A stretch of 64,000 nt of DNA from Lachnospiraceae bacterium (GCA_024682075.1 JAIKZQ010000003.1:1-64000), one strand, 5' to 3'; shown: positions 36,913 to 47,547, numbered from the stretch's first letter. Notes: generated from the letters alone by a model not told the origin. Numbers and translations: made by a program.

Positions 36913-38445
36913 ATGTTCAGTGATACATTAACAGCAATGCTTGAGGGCGTGAAAGCCAGGATAATCCATGTCGAGACCGACATATCAAACGGGATGCCGG
37001 TTTTTAACATGGTAGGATCGGTCGGAAACGAGATAAGGGAGGCAAAAGACAGGATACGCGCAGCGTTCAAGAATCTTGACATCAGCATTCCTGCTTCGAG
37101 GATCACGGTCAATCTTTCGCCCGGTGATCTGAAGAAGGATTCTACGGCCTATGACCTTCCTATCGCGGTTGGGCTTCTGGGAGCAATGAGGATATTCCCG
37201 GAAGAAAACACGCAGGGCGTTCTTTTCCTTGGCGAGATAGGATTAAACGGTGAGATAAGGCCGGTGAAGGGCGTTCTGCCCGTGGTCCGGACAGCCGCGT
37301 CCGAAGGAATAAAAGAGTGCATCGTGCCCCGTGACAACGCATTCGAAGGCTCAATTGTGCCGGGCATAACAGTAAGGGGAGCATCGGATCTGAATGAAGT
37401 AATATCGTATCTGTCAGACAGAGACGAGGATATCCTTCCGTCAGTTTATACCGATCCTTTATCCGTGCTGGAAGACAATAAAGGTTATATTCCCGATTTT
37501 GACCAGGTAAGGGGGCAGGAAAGGGCAAAAAGGGCTGCCATGATAAGTGCTTCGGGATTTCACTCACTTCTGATGACGGGGCCTCCCGGAGCCGGTAAGT
37601 CCATGATAGCAAGGAGGATACCCGGAATTCTCCCACCTATGAATCTTTCGGAGAGCATGGAACTGACGTCCATATACAGTGTTGCGGGCTGCATGCCTAA
37701 GGGAAAAGCACTTGTCAGTACAAGAGCTTTTCAGGCGCCTCACCATTCGATAACAAGACAGGCTCTGATCGGTGGAGGAATGATCCCGAAGCCCGGAATG
37801 ATCTCGCTTGCACACAGGTCGGTGCTTTTTCTTGACGAGGTTCCGGAATTCAGCAGGGAGGCGATAGAAAGCCTGCGACAGCCCCTTGAGGACAAAAGCG
37901 TGCGGATAACAAGACTGATGCATTCGGTCGAGTTTCCCGCAGATTTTCTGCTGATCCTTGCAATGAACCCTTGTCCGTGCGGTTATTATCCGGACAGGGG
38001 CAGATGCAGATGCACGGATAATGAGATCAGGAGGTACATAGGCAAGATCTCGGGACCGCTCCTTGACAGGATCGACCTGTGCACTGAGCTGAGAAATGTT
38101 GACATATCCGAGATGAGGACGGCTAAATCAGGCCTTGACACAAAGTCAATGTCAGAGAAGGTGATAAGGGCAAGAAATGCTCAAAATGCACGGTACGAAG
38201 GCACTTCCATAAGATTTAACGCGGACCTTAAGCCTGAGGAAGTGGAGAAATACTGCCGGCTTGATGCCGAGTGCCTTGAACTGACGGAAAAGCTGTATAA
38301 GAATCTGAATCTTTCGGCAAGATCCTATCACAGGATCCTGAGGGTTTCACGCACTATAGCGGACATGGAGGAATCTGAGGAAATAAAAAGGGATCATGTC
38401 ATGGAGGCGGCATCTTTTCGGCCCGATCTGGATTACTTTAAATGA
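36913..38445 (+). CDS. comM: ComM/YifB family AAA+ ATPase (Mg-chelatase-like)
   Basis: A 510-residue protein. An N-terminal Lon-protease-like domain precedes the magnesium-chelatase-type AAA+ core: Walker A GPPGAGKS, Walker B LFLDEVPEF, the metal-binding CPCGYYPDRGRC stretch, and a C-terminal helical domain. In Vibrio and Haemophilus ComM is a branch-migration helicase needed for chromosomal transformation. It lies 9 bp after dprA and is surely cotranscribed, which supports a competence role. Confidence 0.92.
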   Translation: MFSDTLTAMLEGVKARIIHVETDISNGMPVFNMVGSVGNEIREAKDRIRAAFKNLDISIPASRITVNLSPGDLKKDSTAYDLPIAVGLLGAMRIFPEENTQGVLFLGEIGLNGEIRPVKGVLPVVRTAASEGIKECIVPRDNAFEGSIVPGITVRGASDLNEVISYLSDRDEDILPSVYTDPLSVLEDNKGYIPDFDQVRGQERAKRAAMISASGFHSLLMTGPPGAGKSMIARRIPGILPPMNLSESMELTSIYSVAGCMPKGKALVSTRAFQAPHHSITRQALIGGGMIPKPGMISLAHRSVLFLDEVPEFSREAIESLRQPLEDKSVRITRLMHSVEFPADFLLILAMNPCPCGYYPDRGRCRCTDNEIRRYIGKISGPLLDRIDLCTELRNVDISEMRTAKSGLDTKSMSEKVIRARNAQNARYEGTSIRFNADLKPEEVEKYCRLDAECLELTEKLYKNLNLSARSYHRILRVSRTIADMEESEEIKRDHVMEAASFRPDLDYFK

Positions 38446-38489
38446 GGAATATGATAAAATAATTATGTATATTCGGGAGGAAACTAACC

Positions 38490-39554
38490 ATGTCTTACAG
38501 AGAAGAAACCAAAGAGATCAGGATCGGAAATGTCTGCATAGGCCATGGCAATCCGGTTGCGATACAGTCTATGACCAATACGCCGACTGCAGATGTGGCA
38601 GCAACGGTATCCCAGATCCATGCGCTTGAAAAGGCCGGATGTGAGATTGTCAGATGCACGGTGCCTGATGAGGAGTCTGCAAGGGCGATCGCCGGGATAA
38701 AGAAGCAGATTTCTATTCCGCTTGTCGCGGACATTCATTTTGACTATAAGATGGCCATAATGGCAATGGAAAACGGCGCGGATAAGATAAGGATCAATCC
38801 GGGTAATATCGGTTCCGCCGATAAGGTCAGGGCTGTGGTGGACTGTGCTAAGGAACGTGACATACCCATAAGGGTCGGAGTCAATTCAGGATCTCTGGAG
38901 AAGAACCTCATTGAAAAATACGGCGGTGTTACTGCCGAGGGCATTGTTGAAAGCGCCATCGACAAAGTCAGGCTCATAGAGGACATGGGATATGACAATC
39001 TGGTCATAAGCATCAAATCCTCCGATGTGATGATGTGCGTGAAGGCTCATGAACTCATCGCCGGAAAGACTCCTTATCCTCTTCACGTGGGAATAACAGA
39101 ATCCGGCACCGTGAGAAGCGGAAGCATCAAGTCCTCGGTCGGTCTGGGGCTTATTCTTGGGCAGGGAATAGGAGATACCATAAGGGTGTCCCTTACAGGG
39201 GACCCCTGTGAGGAGATAACCGCTGCAAGACTCATCCTTAAGACACTCGGACTGAGAAAAGGCGGAATAGATGTGGTTTCTTGCCCTACCTGCGGCAGGA
39301 CGAAGATTGACCTGATCTCGCTTGCTCAGGAAGCGGAGAAGATCGCTGAGAATTATCCGTATGACATCAAGATGGCTGTCATGGGATGTGCAGTTAACGG
39401 TCCCGGTGAAGCAAAGGAAGCGGATCTGGGTATCGCAGGCGGACTTCATGAAGGACTTATCATAAAACACGGGGAGATCATTAAGAAAGTTCCCGAAGAC
39501 ATGCTTCTTGAAGAACTTAAAAACCAGCTCGACAATTGGGAAAAATGCGAATGA
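38490..39554 (+). CDS. ispG: 4-hydroxy-3-methylbut-2-enyl diphosphate synthase
   Basis: A 354-residue iron-sulfur enzyme of the non-mevalonate isoprenoid pathway. The TIM-barrel part has QSMTNT, ADIHFD and INPGNIG. The [4Fe-4S] ligands are in CPTCGR near 265 and GCAVNGPGEA. It makes HMBPP from MEcPP. GGGAGGAAAC lies 8 nt before the ATG. The stop overlaps the next gene's start (ATGA), an unexpected pairing with a sensor kinase. Confidence 0.97.
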   Translation: MSYREETKEIRIGNVCIGHGNPVAIQSMTNTPTADVAATVSQIHALEKAGCEIVRCTVPDEESARAIAGIKKQISIPLVADIHFDYKMAIMAMENGADKIRINPGNIGSADKVRAVVDCAKERDIPIRVGVNSGSLEKNLIEKYGGVTAEGIVESAIDKVRLIEDMGYDNLVISIKSSDVMMCVKAHELIAGKTPYPLHVGITESGTVRSGSIKSSVGLGLILGQGIGDTIRVSLTGDPCEEITAARLILKTLGLRKGGIDVVSCPTCGRTKIDLISLAQEAEKIAENYPYDIKMAVMGCAVNGPGEAKEADLGIAGGLHEGLIIKHGEIIKKVPEDMLLEELKNQLDNWEKCE

Positions 39555-42500
39555 AAAAAAGATCAACGGTTTTGATCAGATTGTTTGTGTTGTTCGGGAT
39601 ATTCGGCATTGTCATTCTGACAATGTCCATTCTGGCGACGTATTATTTCCAGTATTCGTCATATAAGAAGACGAGCATGGAAAGAGTCAAGACTGCGGAT
39701 CAGTATCTTGAGAAGATGCTTCTTGATGATGCGGAGGACTTCAGGCATTATTGCGAATATTTCCCCGAACATCGAGATGAGATAAGGATAGTTCCCATAG
39801 ATTTTGATGAATTCATCACTGCAAGGGATGAATTTTTTGAAGCGTTTGCGGACAGATTTCCAGGTGAGAGCTTCGGAACAGACATTGAGCCCTGGGAACT
39901 TCCGGATGACCTCAAGGCCCTGTATTATGCATATTATCACAGATACTGGATGCTGACATTTGAGGATGCCACCACAGGACTTAATGTCGCATATACATAT
40001 TTCCTTCTTGCGGACGAAGATACCAAGCAGCTGATGTACCTGATCGATCCGGTCAGGGAAGGGAATGAAGAAGATCCGGAGAAGCTGAATCTGGGCTGGA
40101 ATGACATTTATGATGAGCCCCGGTATGCTTCCGTATGGAAGGTATATGAGGCCGGCGTTCCTCTCGATGACGAGCTTGTCATTTTCGATAATGAGTACGG
40201 TCATACCTTCGCATATTATTATCCGCTCGTGATAGACGGTGAGAAGATCGGACTGATCGTTTCCGAGATAGATATAGACAGCCTTAACAAGGAGATCCTT
40301 GATAACACGATAAAGCTCGGATTTATCATCGCCGCAATATTCATCTTCTGTGAGATGCTTATGCTGGCTCTTGTAAACGTTCTTTATGTATCGAAGATCC
40401 ATTTCCTGATCGGCAAGATCGGACAGTTCGGATTATCAAGAGACTTAAAGATAGTTGATGACATCAAAAAGAAAAAATTCGTCAACGACGAGATCGGAAT
40501 GCTCGCGGATGAAACGACATTCATGATGGGAGAGATCTGTTCTCATGAAGATGAGATGGAGAAAGCATCCCGGATGAAATCCGATTTCCTTGCCAACATG
40601 AGTCATGAGATAAGGACACCGATGAATGCCGTCATCGGAATGGCGGAACTTGCACAGAGAGAGGATAATGTCGAAAACATCCATGATTTTGTCGGACAGA
40701 TCAAATCTTCGGGAAGGCTTCTTCTTGCGATCATCAATGACATACTCGATTTTTCCAAGATTGAATCCGGAAAACTCGATCTTATCCCGATCAATTATAT
40801 TCCTGCATCCCTGTTCAACGATGTATCAAACATCGCCCTGATGAAGCTCGGAGACGGTGCGGTGGAGTTTGATCTTGACATCCCGCCCAATCTGCCGGCA
40901 TGTCTGTACGGGGACAACATCCGCATAAGACAGATCCTCATCAATCTGGTCGGTAATGCGATCAAGTTCACCCGCAGCGGATGCGTTTCGGTTAAGGTCA
41001 GTTTCGAACATGTTTCCGGCAAGAAGATCATGCTTAACGTGGCTGTTGAGGATACCGGAATAGGCATCAAAGAAGAAGACCTTAAGAAGATATTCGAATC
41101 CTTCTCACAGGTTGATACTAAGAGAAACCGTTCCGTTGAAGGAACGGGGCTCGGACTCGCGATTTCCAAGAGGCTCGTTGATCTCATGGGCGGAGAGATG
41201 AATGTCACGAGCACTTACGGAATGGGAAGTTGTTTTTCCATATCCATCCCCCAGACCGTTGTTGATGAGGAGCCCGGCGTGAGCATCGGGGAGCCCGCAA
41301 GATATATCGGCATCTCCTGCTTTGCAGATCCTTATCTTACGGAAAAGTTCAAGAGGGATTCCGAAAGGCTGGGTATCGAGACACATGTCATCGGAGCCGG
41401 TGATAATTTTGTAAGTAAGTATTCCAGGATCAAATCATCCAATCCCGGAAAAGAACTGTTTGTTTTCGTCGATGATGAAGGCTTCGGAAGGATTCCCGGT
41501 GATTTCCGGGTATCCGAGGATGGTGCACAGATCGTGCTCGTTGCGGGCTATAATCCCCAAAAGGATTCCAAACTGTGCAAGATAGTATCGATCAGAAAGC
41601 CTGTATCGACTCTTTCGCTCTCAAGCGTTTATAACAGGGAAAGGAAACATTATTCCGGCCTTGCTGAGGATACGGATGACTTTACCGCACCGGGTGCCAA
41701 GGTGCTCATAGTGGATGATAATACCGTTAATCTGACTGTTGCGGAGGGACTGCTCGAGCCTCTTAAGATGTCCGTCATGACGGCAACCAGCGGACGTGAT
41801 GCCATTGAGCTGACATCCAGGTACTCATATGACATCGTTTTTATGGACCATATGATGCCTGATATGGACGGCATTGAAGCAACTCACAAGATACGTGAGG
41901 TGACTCCCGAATACAGGAATATTCCGATAATCGCTCTCACGGCAAATGCAGTAAGCGGCGCTTATGAGATGTTCAGAGAAGAAGGCCTTGACGGATTTGT
42001 TGCCAAGCCTATTGAGGTACGTGCTTTCATTTCAACCGTGAAGGAATTCCTTCCTCCCGGGAAGATCGTCTATACGCAGGACGAAGAAGGCACCGATGAC
42101 GTAACAAACGGTGATGCTTCGGGGGCACTTAATGCAGAGCAGTCTGAGAAAAACGGAAAAACCGATAAGGGAGAACTCGCGATAGACGGTCTTGATACCG
42201 CATCTGCACTGAAAATGCTCGGAAGCAGGAAGGTATATCTCGATGTCCTTAGGAAGTACCTGAATGTCATGAAGACAAAATCGGAAACGATCCGGTCCGC
42301 ATATGATCTTGAAAAGTGGGATGAATACACTATCGAGGTCCATGCCCTTAAGAGCTCGTCGAGACAGATCGGAGCCCTGCAGCTTGCGACTGATGCCGAG
42401 ACTCTCGAAAATGCCGGAAAGAGCGGCGACATTGATCTGATAAAGTCAAGAACGGATGCACTTCTTCAGGATTATCTCTCATATGAGCCTGTGCTCAGGA

Positions 42501-42769
42501 AATACTTCGGTGAAGACAAAGCGGATGAAGAGCCTGTTCAAAAGCCGGCTGTATCTTCGGATGAACTGAAGGAAATACTTGCCGTGACGGAAAAAGCGGC
42601 AGAAGACCTTGACATGGATGCGCTTGAATCGGTATGTGAAAAGCTTAAGGGGTATTCTTATACCGATGACATCTCGGACAAGGTCGCGGAGATGATAAAG
42701 GCGATCGAGGAATATGATACCGAAAGATGTCTTGAACTTAAAGATGAAATAGCTGCTGCAGTTTTGTGA
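39551..42769 (+). CDS. Hybrid sensor histidine kinase with REC and HPt domains
   Basis: A 1072-residue membrane kinase. Membrane helices at about 8-28 and 248-272 flank an extracytoplasmic sensor domain. A HAMP-like region precedes the HisKA domain (MSHEIRTPMNAV, His near 351) and HATPase (LVGNAIKF, DTGIGI, GTGLGL). A pseudo-receiver lacking the phospho-acceptor Asp (about 580-690) is followed by a true receiver (LIVDDNTVN; Asp766 in FMDHMMPDMDG) and an HPt domain with His931 (EVHALKSSSRQ). A short C-terminal helical extension ends the protein. Start: the ATG overlapping the ispG stop; upstream in-frame ATG (39545) is an alternative. No output regulator is next to it. Confidence 0.92.
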   Translation: MKKRSTVLIRLFVLFGIFGIVILTMSILATYYFQYSSYKKTSMERVKTADQYLEKMLLDDAEDFRHYCEYFPEHRDEIRIVPIDFDEFITARDEFFEAFADRFPGESFGTDIEPWELPDDLKALYYAYYHRYWMLTFEDATTGLNVAYTYFLLADEDTKQLMYLIDPVREGNEEDPEKLNLGWNDIYDEPRYASVWKVYEAGVPLDDELVIFDNEYGHTFAYYYPLVIDGEKIGLIVSEIDIDSLNKEILDNTIKLGFIIAAIFIFCEMLMLALVNVLYVSKIHFLIGKIGQFGLSRDLKIVDDIKKKKFVNDEIGMLADETTFMMGEICSHEDEMEKASRMKSDFLANMSHEIRTPMNAVIGMAELAQREDNVENIHDFVGQIKSSGRLLLAIINDILDFSKIESGKLDLIPINYIPASLFNDVSNIALMKLGDGAVEFDLDIPPNLPACLYGDNIRIRQILINLVGNAIKFTRSGCVSVKVSFEHVSGKKIMLNVAVEDTGIGIKEEDLKKIFESFSQVDTKRNRSVEGTGLGLAISKRLVDLMGGEMNVTSTYGMGSCFSISIPQTVVDEEPGVSIGEPARYIGISCFADPYLTEKFKRDSERLGIETHVIGAGDNFVSKYSRIKSSNPGKELFVFVDDEGFGRIPGDFRVSEDGAQIVLVAGYNPQKDSKLCKIVSIRKPVSTLSLSSVYNRERKHYSGLAEDTDDFTAPGAKVLIVDDNTVNLTVAEGLLEPLKMSVMTATSGRDAIELTSRYSYDIVFMDHMMPDMDGIEATHKIREVTPEYRNIPIIALTANAVSGAYEMFREEGLDGFVAKPIEVRAFISTVKEFLPPGKIVYTQDEEGTDDVTNGDASGALNAEQSEKNGKTDKGELAIDGLDTASALKMLGSRKVYLDVLRKYLNVMKTKSETIRSAYDLEKWDEYTIEVHALKSSSRQIGALQLATDAETLENAGKSGDIDLIKSRTDALLQDYLSYEPVLRKYFGEDKADEEPVQKPAVSSDELKEILAVTEKAAEDLDMDALESVCEKLKGYSYTDDISDKVAEMIKAIEEYDTERCLELKDEIAAAVL

Positions 42770-42871
42770 TATAATCGATTCACGCCGGTTCGATACCGGA
42801 ACAACACTTATTTGCACCTGACCGGGTAGGCGAGAGCGCCACGGCAGGGCTACGAAAGAAAGGAACAGAAT

Positions 42872-45800
42872 ATGGTCTATTCGTTTACCGATGCTTTCCC
42901 TAACCTTAAGCTTAAAGGAAGGGCAGGGGTTCTTCTTGAGGATACCGTTGTGACGAGGGTCACGACTCCTCCGAGTCATGAATTTCTTAACGTGTATCTG
43001 GAAAGTGACCATATCATCACCAAAGATCTGATAAGGGAGACTGAGCGCGAGATAGGAAAGCAGGTGCTCAGCAACTCTGATATAAAGGTTCGCATTTTCG
43101 AGTCTTTCAAGCTGGCAAGACAGCTTGATCTTAAATCGGTATATGAAGAGTATGCCGATTCGGCACTTTTGGAGATCGAAGAAAGCAGCATAATGTATTT
43201 CAACATGATGAGGACTTCAAAGGTTTCCTTTGATTCCAACGAGTTGATGCGTGTTTCTGTTGCTGATATCCCGGTCTATCATTCCAAGGAAAAAGAATTT
43301 CTCTCGCTCTTAAACGATGTTTTCATAAAGAGGTTCGGAAGCAATGGTTCCATTGAGATAGATTATCATGAAGTGGAAATTGTTCAGATGGATGAGTCCG
43401 CATTCCTTGATGCGATAAGGAAAGCAAGTGAAAATGCGGAAAAAGGCGAGGAAAAATATCTGGGTGCGAAAGCTTCGTCCGATTCTTCATCAGATGGTTC
43501 GGGAGAAAAAACCGGTGCTAAAGAAACCAAAGCAGATCATAAGCAGCCTGCATCGGCATCACCCAAACAGGGCTCCAGAAACTTCGAACGTTCCTATTCC
43601 GGAAACAGGTCAGGAAACTTCAGGAAAACTCCCAGGATCATGGATGATCCGAATGCCATCTACGGAAGCGTATTTCCCGATGAAAAGACAGTTCCCCTGA
43701 ATGAGCTTAATGAGGGAATGACCAATGTATCCGTAAAAGGAATGGTGTTTTCGCTGAAGGCCATAGAGTTAAAGGATAGTGACAGGTCCATAATCACATT
43801 TAACATAGCCGATTTTACGGATGCCATAAGCTGCAAGATCTATGTTGAGACTTCGGATTCCGCGGTCGTTCAGGAAAAACTCGAGCCCGGAACCTTTGTG
43901 AGGCTCACGGGATTTCTCACGGTCAGCAATGGCAAATTTGACAAGGGGGATCTTACTCTCAGCAATGTCAAGGGAATCGTTAAGATCGATGATTTCAGGG
44001 TCCCTGTAAAGGATACCGCTGCAAAGAAGAGAGTCGAGCTCAGATGTCATACCAAGATGAGCGACATGGACGGAGTGTCGGAGACCAAGGATATCGTGAA
44101 GAAGGCTTTCTCCTGGGGACATCGTGCTGTCGGTATCACCGATAACGGAGTGGTTCAGGGCTTCACGGATGCCAATCATTTATGGGAGGACAATCTCTGG
44201 GGCGGCAAAAAGGGTGAGAAAGCAAGACGAAAGGAAGCAGGCGATCCGGATCCCGACAGGCAGGATTTCTTTAAGATCCTGTATGGTGTGGATGCTTATC
44301 TTGTTGATGACCTGCATAAGATAGTCACGGGAAATGCGGACCTTCCGCTTATCGAGACCGATTATGTTGTTTACGACATAGAGACCACCGGCCTTTCGCC
44401 TGTCAAGAACAAGATCATAGAGTTCGGTGCCGTCAAGGTTTCGGGTGGAAAGATAGTAGACAGGTTCTCTACATTTGTTAATCCTGAGGAACCCATCCCG
44501 TATGAGATCACAAAACTTACTTCAATAACGGATGATGATGTAAAGGATGCCGATCCTATAGCTGTCGTGATGCCCAGGTTCCTTGACTTTTGCGAGGGCT
44601 GTGTATGGGTTGCACACAATGCCGAATTCGACGTCAACTTCGTGAAGGAGAAGTGCAGGATGCTCGGTACTCCTGCAGATCCCGTATATATCGATACTTT
44701 GCCTCTTGCCAGGGTACAGCTTCCCGGAAAGGGCAAGTTTACTCTCGATGCGGTCGCAAAGGATCTGGGCATCGAACTGGGACATCATCACAGGGCTGTG
44801 GATGATGCGGAATGTACGGCACTCATTTTCGTTAAGTTCCTTGAACAGCTTTCGGATGAGGGCATGAAAACCCTTGCTGACATTAACGAAAAAGGATCGA
44901 ACAATACCGAAGCCATATCCAAGCTTCGTCCTTCACGTTGCACTATTTTTGCAAAGAATGAACTTGGAAGGATACATCTGTATACGCTTGTGTCCGAATC
45001 GCACATAACCTACTTTAACAGATTTCCCAAGATCCCCAAGTCTCTGGTTGAGAAATACCGGGAGGGACTGATCGTCGGAAGCGGCAATCATAGGGGTGAA
45101 CTCATGGATGCTCTCATAGAGGGGCATACTGCCGATCAGATAGCAAGTGCCGTCAGGTTTTATGATTATCTCGAGGTGCAGCCACCCTCAGCCTATGAAT
45201 TCATGATCGAGGATGAACACTATTCGACCATTAATTCCGTTGATGACATCATGGATCTCATAAGGGAAGTCATTACGCTCGGCAAGCAGTTCGGAAAGCC
45301 GGTCGTTGCCACGGGCGATGTGTATTTCCTTTCACCGGATGATGCACTTTACAGGGATGTTATCTATGATTCGAAGGGTGAGAACAGGGATAAGATACTG
45401 CCGCAGACTCCTCCTTTGTATTTCCGGACAACCGAAGAGATGCTTGAAGATTTTTCTTTCCTCGGCAGCCAGAAAGCAGAAGAGATCGTTGTTACCAATT
45501 CCAATATGATAGCGGACATGTGCGAATGCATATCACCCGTAAGACCTGATAAGTGTCCTCCCGTCATTCCCGATTCGGACAACATGCTGAGGGAGATCTG
45601 CTATAACCGCGCACATGAGATATACGGTCCGGAGCTTCCGCCCATAGTAACGGAGAGGCTGGAAAGAGAACTTAATTCCATAATAACCAACGGATTCGCA
45701 GTCATGTACATAATCGCTCAGAAGCTGGTGTGGAAATCCGTGGAAGACGGATATCTGGTCGGATCCAGAGGATCTGTCGGAAGCTCTTTTGTTGCAACTA

Positions 45801-47524
45801 TGGCGGGAATCACTGAGGTCAATCCTCTTGTGCCTCATTACTATTGCGCAAAATGTCATTTCTATGATTTTGATTCCGAGGAAGTGCTGAAGTTCAGAGG
45901 CAAGGCCGGTGTCGACATGCCTGACAGAAACTGTCCGAATTGCGGTGAACCTCTCTGCAAGGAAGGGTTTGACATTCCTTTCGAGACTTTCCTTGGATTC
46001 AAGGGTAACAAGGAGCCTGATATCGACCTTAATTTCTCGGGAGAATATCAGGCCAAGGCCCATAAGTATACAGAAGTCATTTTCGGTACCGGTCAGACAT
46101 TCAGGGCGGGTACGGTCGGAACCGTCGCGGAAAAGACGGCATTCGGATTCCTCAAGAAATACTATGAGAAGAGAGGGATCAGAAGGAGAAATGCTCAGAT
46201 TGAGTTCCTTCAGAAGGGCTGTGAGGGGGTCAAGCGTTCGACCGGCCAGCATCCCGGAGGAATCGTCGTGCTTCCTAACGGTGAGGACATCAATACCTTC
46301 ACTCCCGTTCAGCACCCTGCCAATGACATGACCACGGATACGATAACGACACATTTCGATTATCATTCCATAGATCATAACCTGCTCAAGCTTGACATAC
46401 TCGGACACGATGATCCCACGATGATCAGGATGCTCCAGGATCTGATAGGATTCGATCCGATAAAGGACATACCTCTTGATGACAAGAAGGTCATGACGCT
46501 TTTCCAGAATACCGAAGCGCTTGGCATCACTCCCGAAGACATAGGAGGATGCAAGCTCGGATGCCTCGGCATACCCGAATTCGGAACGGATTTCGCAATA
46601 AACCTTGTCCTTCAGGCCAAGCCCAAGATGTTCTCGGATCTTGTCAGGATCTCCGGACTTTCGCACGGTACGAATGTGTGGCAGAACAATGCAGAAGTCC
46701 TGATTTCCAACGGAACCGCGGATATCTCCACAGCCATCTGTACCCGTGACGACATCATGACATATCTTATCGGAAAGGGAGTTGAATCCGAGGAAGCTTT
46801 CAACATCATGGAAGCCGTCAGAAAAGGAAAGGTTGCCGGGAGCCGCAATGCGCAGGGCGAGATCACTTTCAAGGACTGGCCCGAGTGGAAAGCGGACATG
46901 GATAAGTGCCAGGTTCCCGACTGGTATGTCTGGTCCTGCGAACGAATAGAGTACATGTTCCCCAGAGCCCACGCCGCGGCTTACGTCATGATGGCGTGGA
47001 GGATCGCATACTGCAAGATCTATTATCCTCTTGAGTATTATGCCGCATACTACAGCATAAGGGCCAAGGCGTTCAACTATGAACTCATGTGCAGAGGCAA
47101 GGCGGCCCTGGAGGATGAGCTCGACAAGCTTAAGAAGAAAAAGGATAATTCCGAGAAAAACAAGGATGCAGATAAGCTTTCCAACACAGAGGTCGATATG
47201 ATGTCCGACATGAGGATAGTGCAGGAGATGCATGCCAGGGGCTTCGAGTTCATGCCGATAGACTTAAGTCTCGTCAAGGCCAATCATTTCCAGGTGATCG
47301 ACGGAAAGATAATGCCGGCTCTTACCAGCATAGTCGGACTCGGTGCATCCGTTGCCGAAGCCATTGCCTACGAAGGTAAAAAAGGACCTTTCATCAGCTG
47401 TCAGGATTTCAGGGACAGGACAAGAGCTTCCCAGACGGTCACGGACAAGCTGAAAGAACTGGGCATTCTGGGCGATATTCCCGAGTCGAATCAGATGAGC
47501 ATTTTTGATATGTTCGGAACCTGA
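42872..47524 (+). CDS. polC: DNA polymerase III alpha subunit, Gram-positive PolC type
   Basis: A 1550-residue replicative polymerase. An N-terminal domain and OB fold precede a PHP domain that is split by the DEDDh proofreading exonuclease (YDIETTG near 501). The C family polymerase core follows (GSRGSVGSSF, CxxC-type zinc motif near CPNCGEPLC, PDIDLNFSGEYQ) and then the helix-hairpin-helix. PHP ligands look degraded: Arg391 replaces the first His of HxH and Asn425 replaces the His of TDH. Length and order match PolC. The 102-nt leader has a TATAAT at 42770-42775 but no good -35. RBS AAGAAAGGAA. Confidence 0.97.
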   Translation: MVYSFTDAFPNLKLKGRAGVLLEDTVVTRVTTPPSHEFLNVYLESDHIITKDLIRETEREIGKQVLSNSDIKVRIFESFKLARQLDLKSVYEEYADSALLEIEESSIMYFNMMRTSKVSFDSNELMRVSVADIPVYHSKEKEFLSLLNDVFIKRFGSNGSIEIDYHEVEIVQMDESAFLDAIRKASENAEKGEEKYLGAKASSDSSSDGSGEKTGAKETKADHKQPASASPKQGSRNFERSYSGNRSGNFRKTPRIMDDPNAIYGSVFPDEKTVPLNELNEGMTNVSVKGMVFSLKAIELKDSDRSIITFNIADFTDAISCKIYVETSDSAVVQEKLEPGTFVRLTGFLTVSNGKFDKGDLTLSNVKGIVKIDDFRVPVKDTAAKKRVELRCHTKMSDMDGVSETKDIVKKAFSWGHRAVGITDNGVVQGFTDANHLWEDNLWGGKKGEKARRKEAGDPDPDRQDFFKILYGVDAYLVDDLHKIVTGNADLPLIETDYVVYDIETTGLSPVKNKIIEFGAVKVSGGKIVDRFSTFVNPEEPIPYEITKLTSITDDDVKDADPIAVVMPRFLDFCEGCVWVAHNAEFDVNFVKEKCRMLGTPADPVYIDTLPLARVQLPGKGKFTLDAVAKDLGIELGHHHRAVDDAECTALIFVKFLEQLSDEGMKTLADINEKGSNNTEAISKLRPSRCTIFAKNELGRIHLYTLVSESHITYFNRFPKIPKSLVEKYREGLIVGSGNHRGELMDALIEGHTADQIASAVRFYDYLEVQPPSAYEFMIEDEHYSTINSVDDIMDLIREVITLGKQFGKPVVATGDVYFLSPDDALYRDVIYDSKGENRDKILPQTPPLYFRTTEEMLEDFSFLGSQKAEEIVVTNSNMIADMCECISPVRPDKCPPVIPDSDNMLREICYNRAHEIYGPELPPIVTERLERELNSIITNGFAVMYIIAQKLVWKSVEDGYLVGSRGSVGSSFVATMAGITEVNPLVPHYYCAKCHFYDFDSEEVLKFRGKAGVDMPDRNCPNCGEPLCKEGFDIPFETFLGFKGNKEPDIDLNFSGEYQAKAHKYTEVIFGTGQTFRAGTVGTVAEKTAFGFLKKYYEKRGIRRRNAQIEFLQKGCEGVKRSTGQHPGGIVVLPNGEDINTFTPVQHPANDMTTDTITTHFDYHSIDHNLLKLDILGHDDPTMIRMLQDLIGFDPIKDIPLDDKKVMTLFQNTEALGITPEDIGGCKLGCLGIPEFGTDFAINLVLQAKPKMFSDLVRISGLSHGTNVWQNNAEVLISNGTADISTAICTRDDIMTYLIGKGVESEEAFNIMEAVRKGKVAGSRNAQGEITFKDWPEWKADMDKCQVPDWYVWSCERIEYMFPRAHAAAYVMMAWRIAYCKIYYPLEYYAAYYSIRAKAFNYELMCRGKAALEDELDKLKKKKDNSEKNKDADKLSNTEVDMMSDMRIVQEMHARGFEFMPIDLSLVKANHFQVIDGKIMPALTSIVGLGASVAEAIAYEGKKGPFISCQDFRDRTRASQTVTDKLKELGILGDIPESNQMSIFDMFGT

Positions 47525-47547
47525 TGAATTCTTTTTAAAACTTTTTC

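Noticed and set aside
42776..42871. Possible structured RNA in the polC leader
   Set aside because: Two short hairpins (ccggt-accgg and ggcg-cgcc) can be drawn, but they are too small to match any known riboswitch or ncRNA by eye.
45533..47233. Long open frame of 566 codons on the minus strand
   Set aside because: It lies antisense to polC. Its codon and residue pattern (many Arg, Leu, Ile) shows no family motif, and polC is certain.
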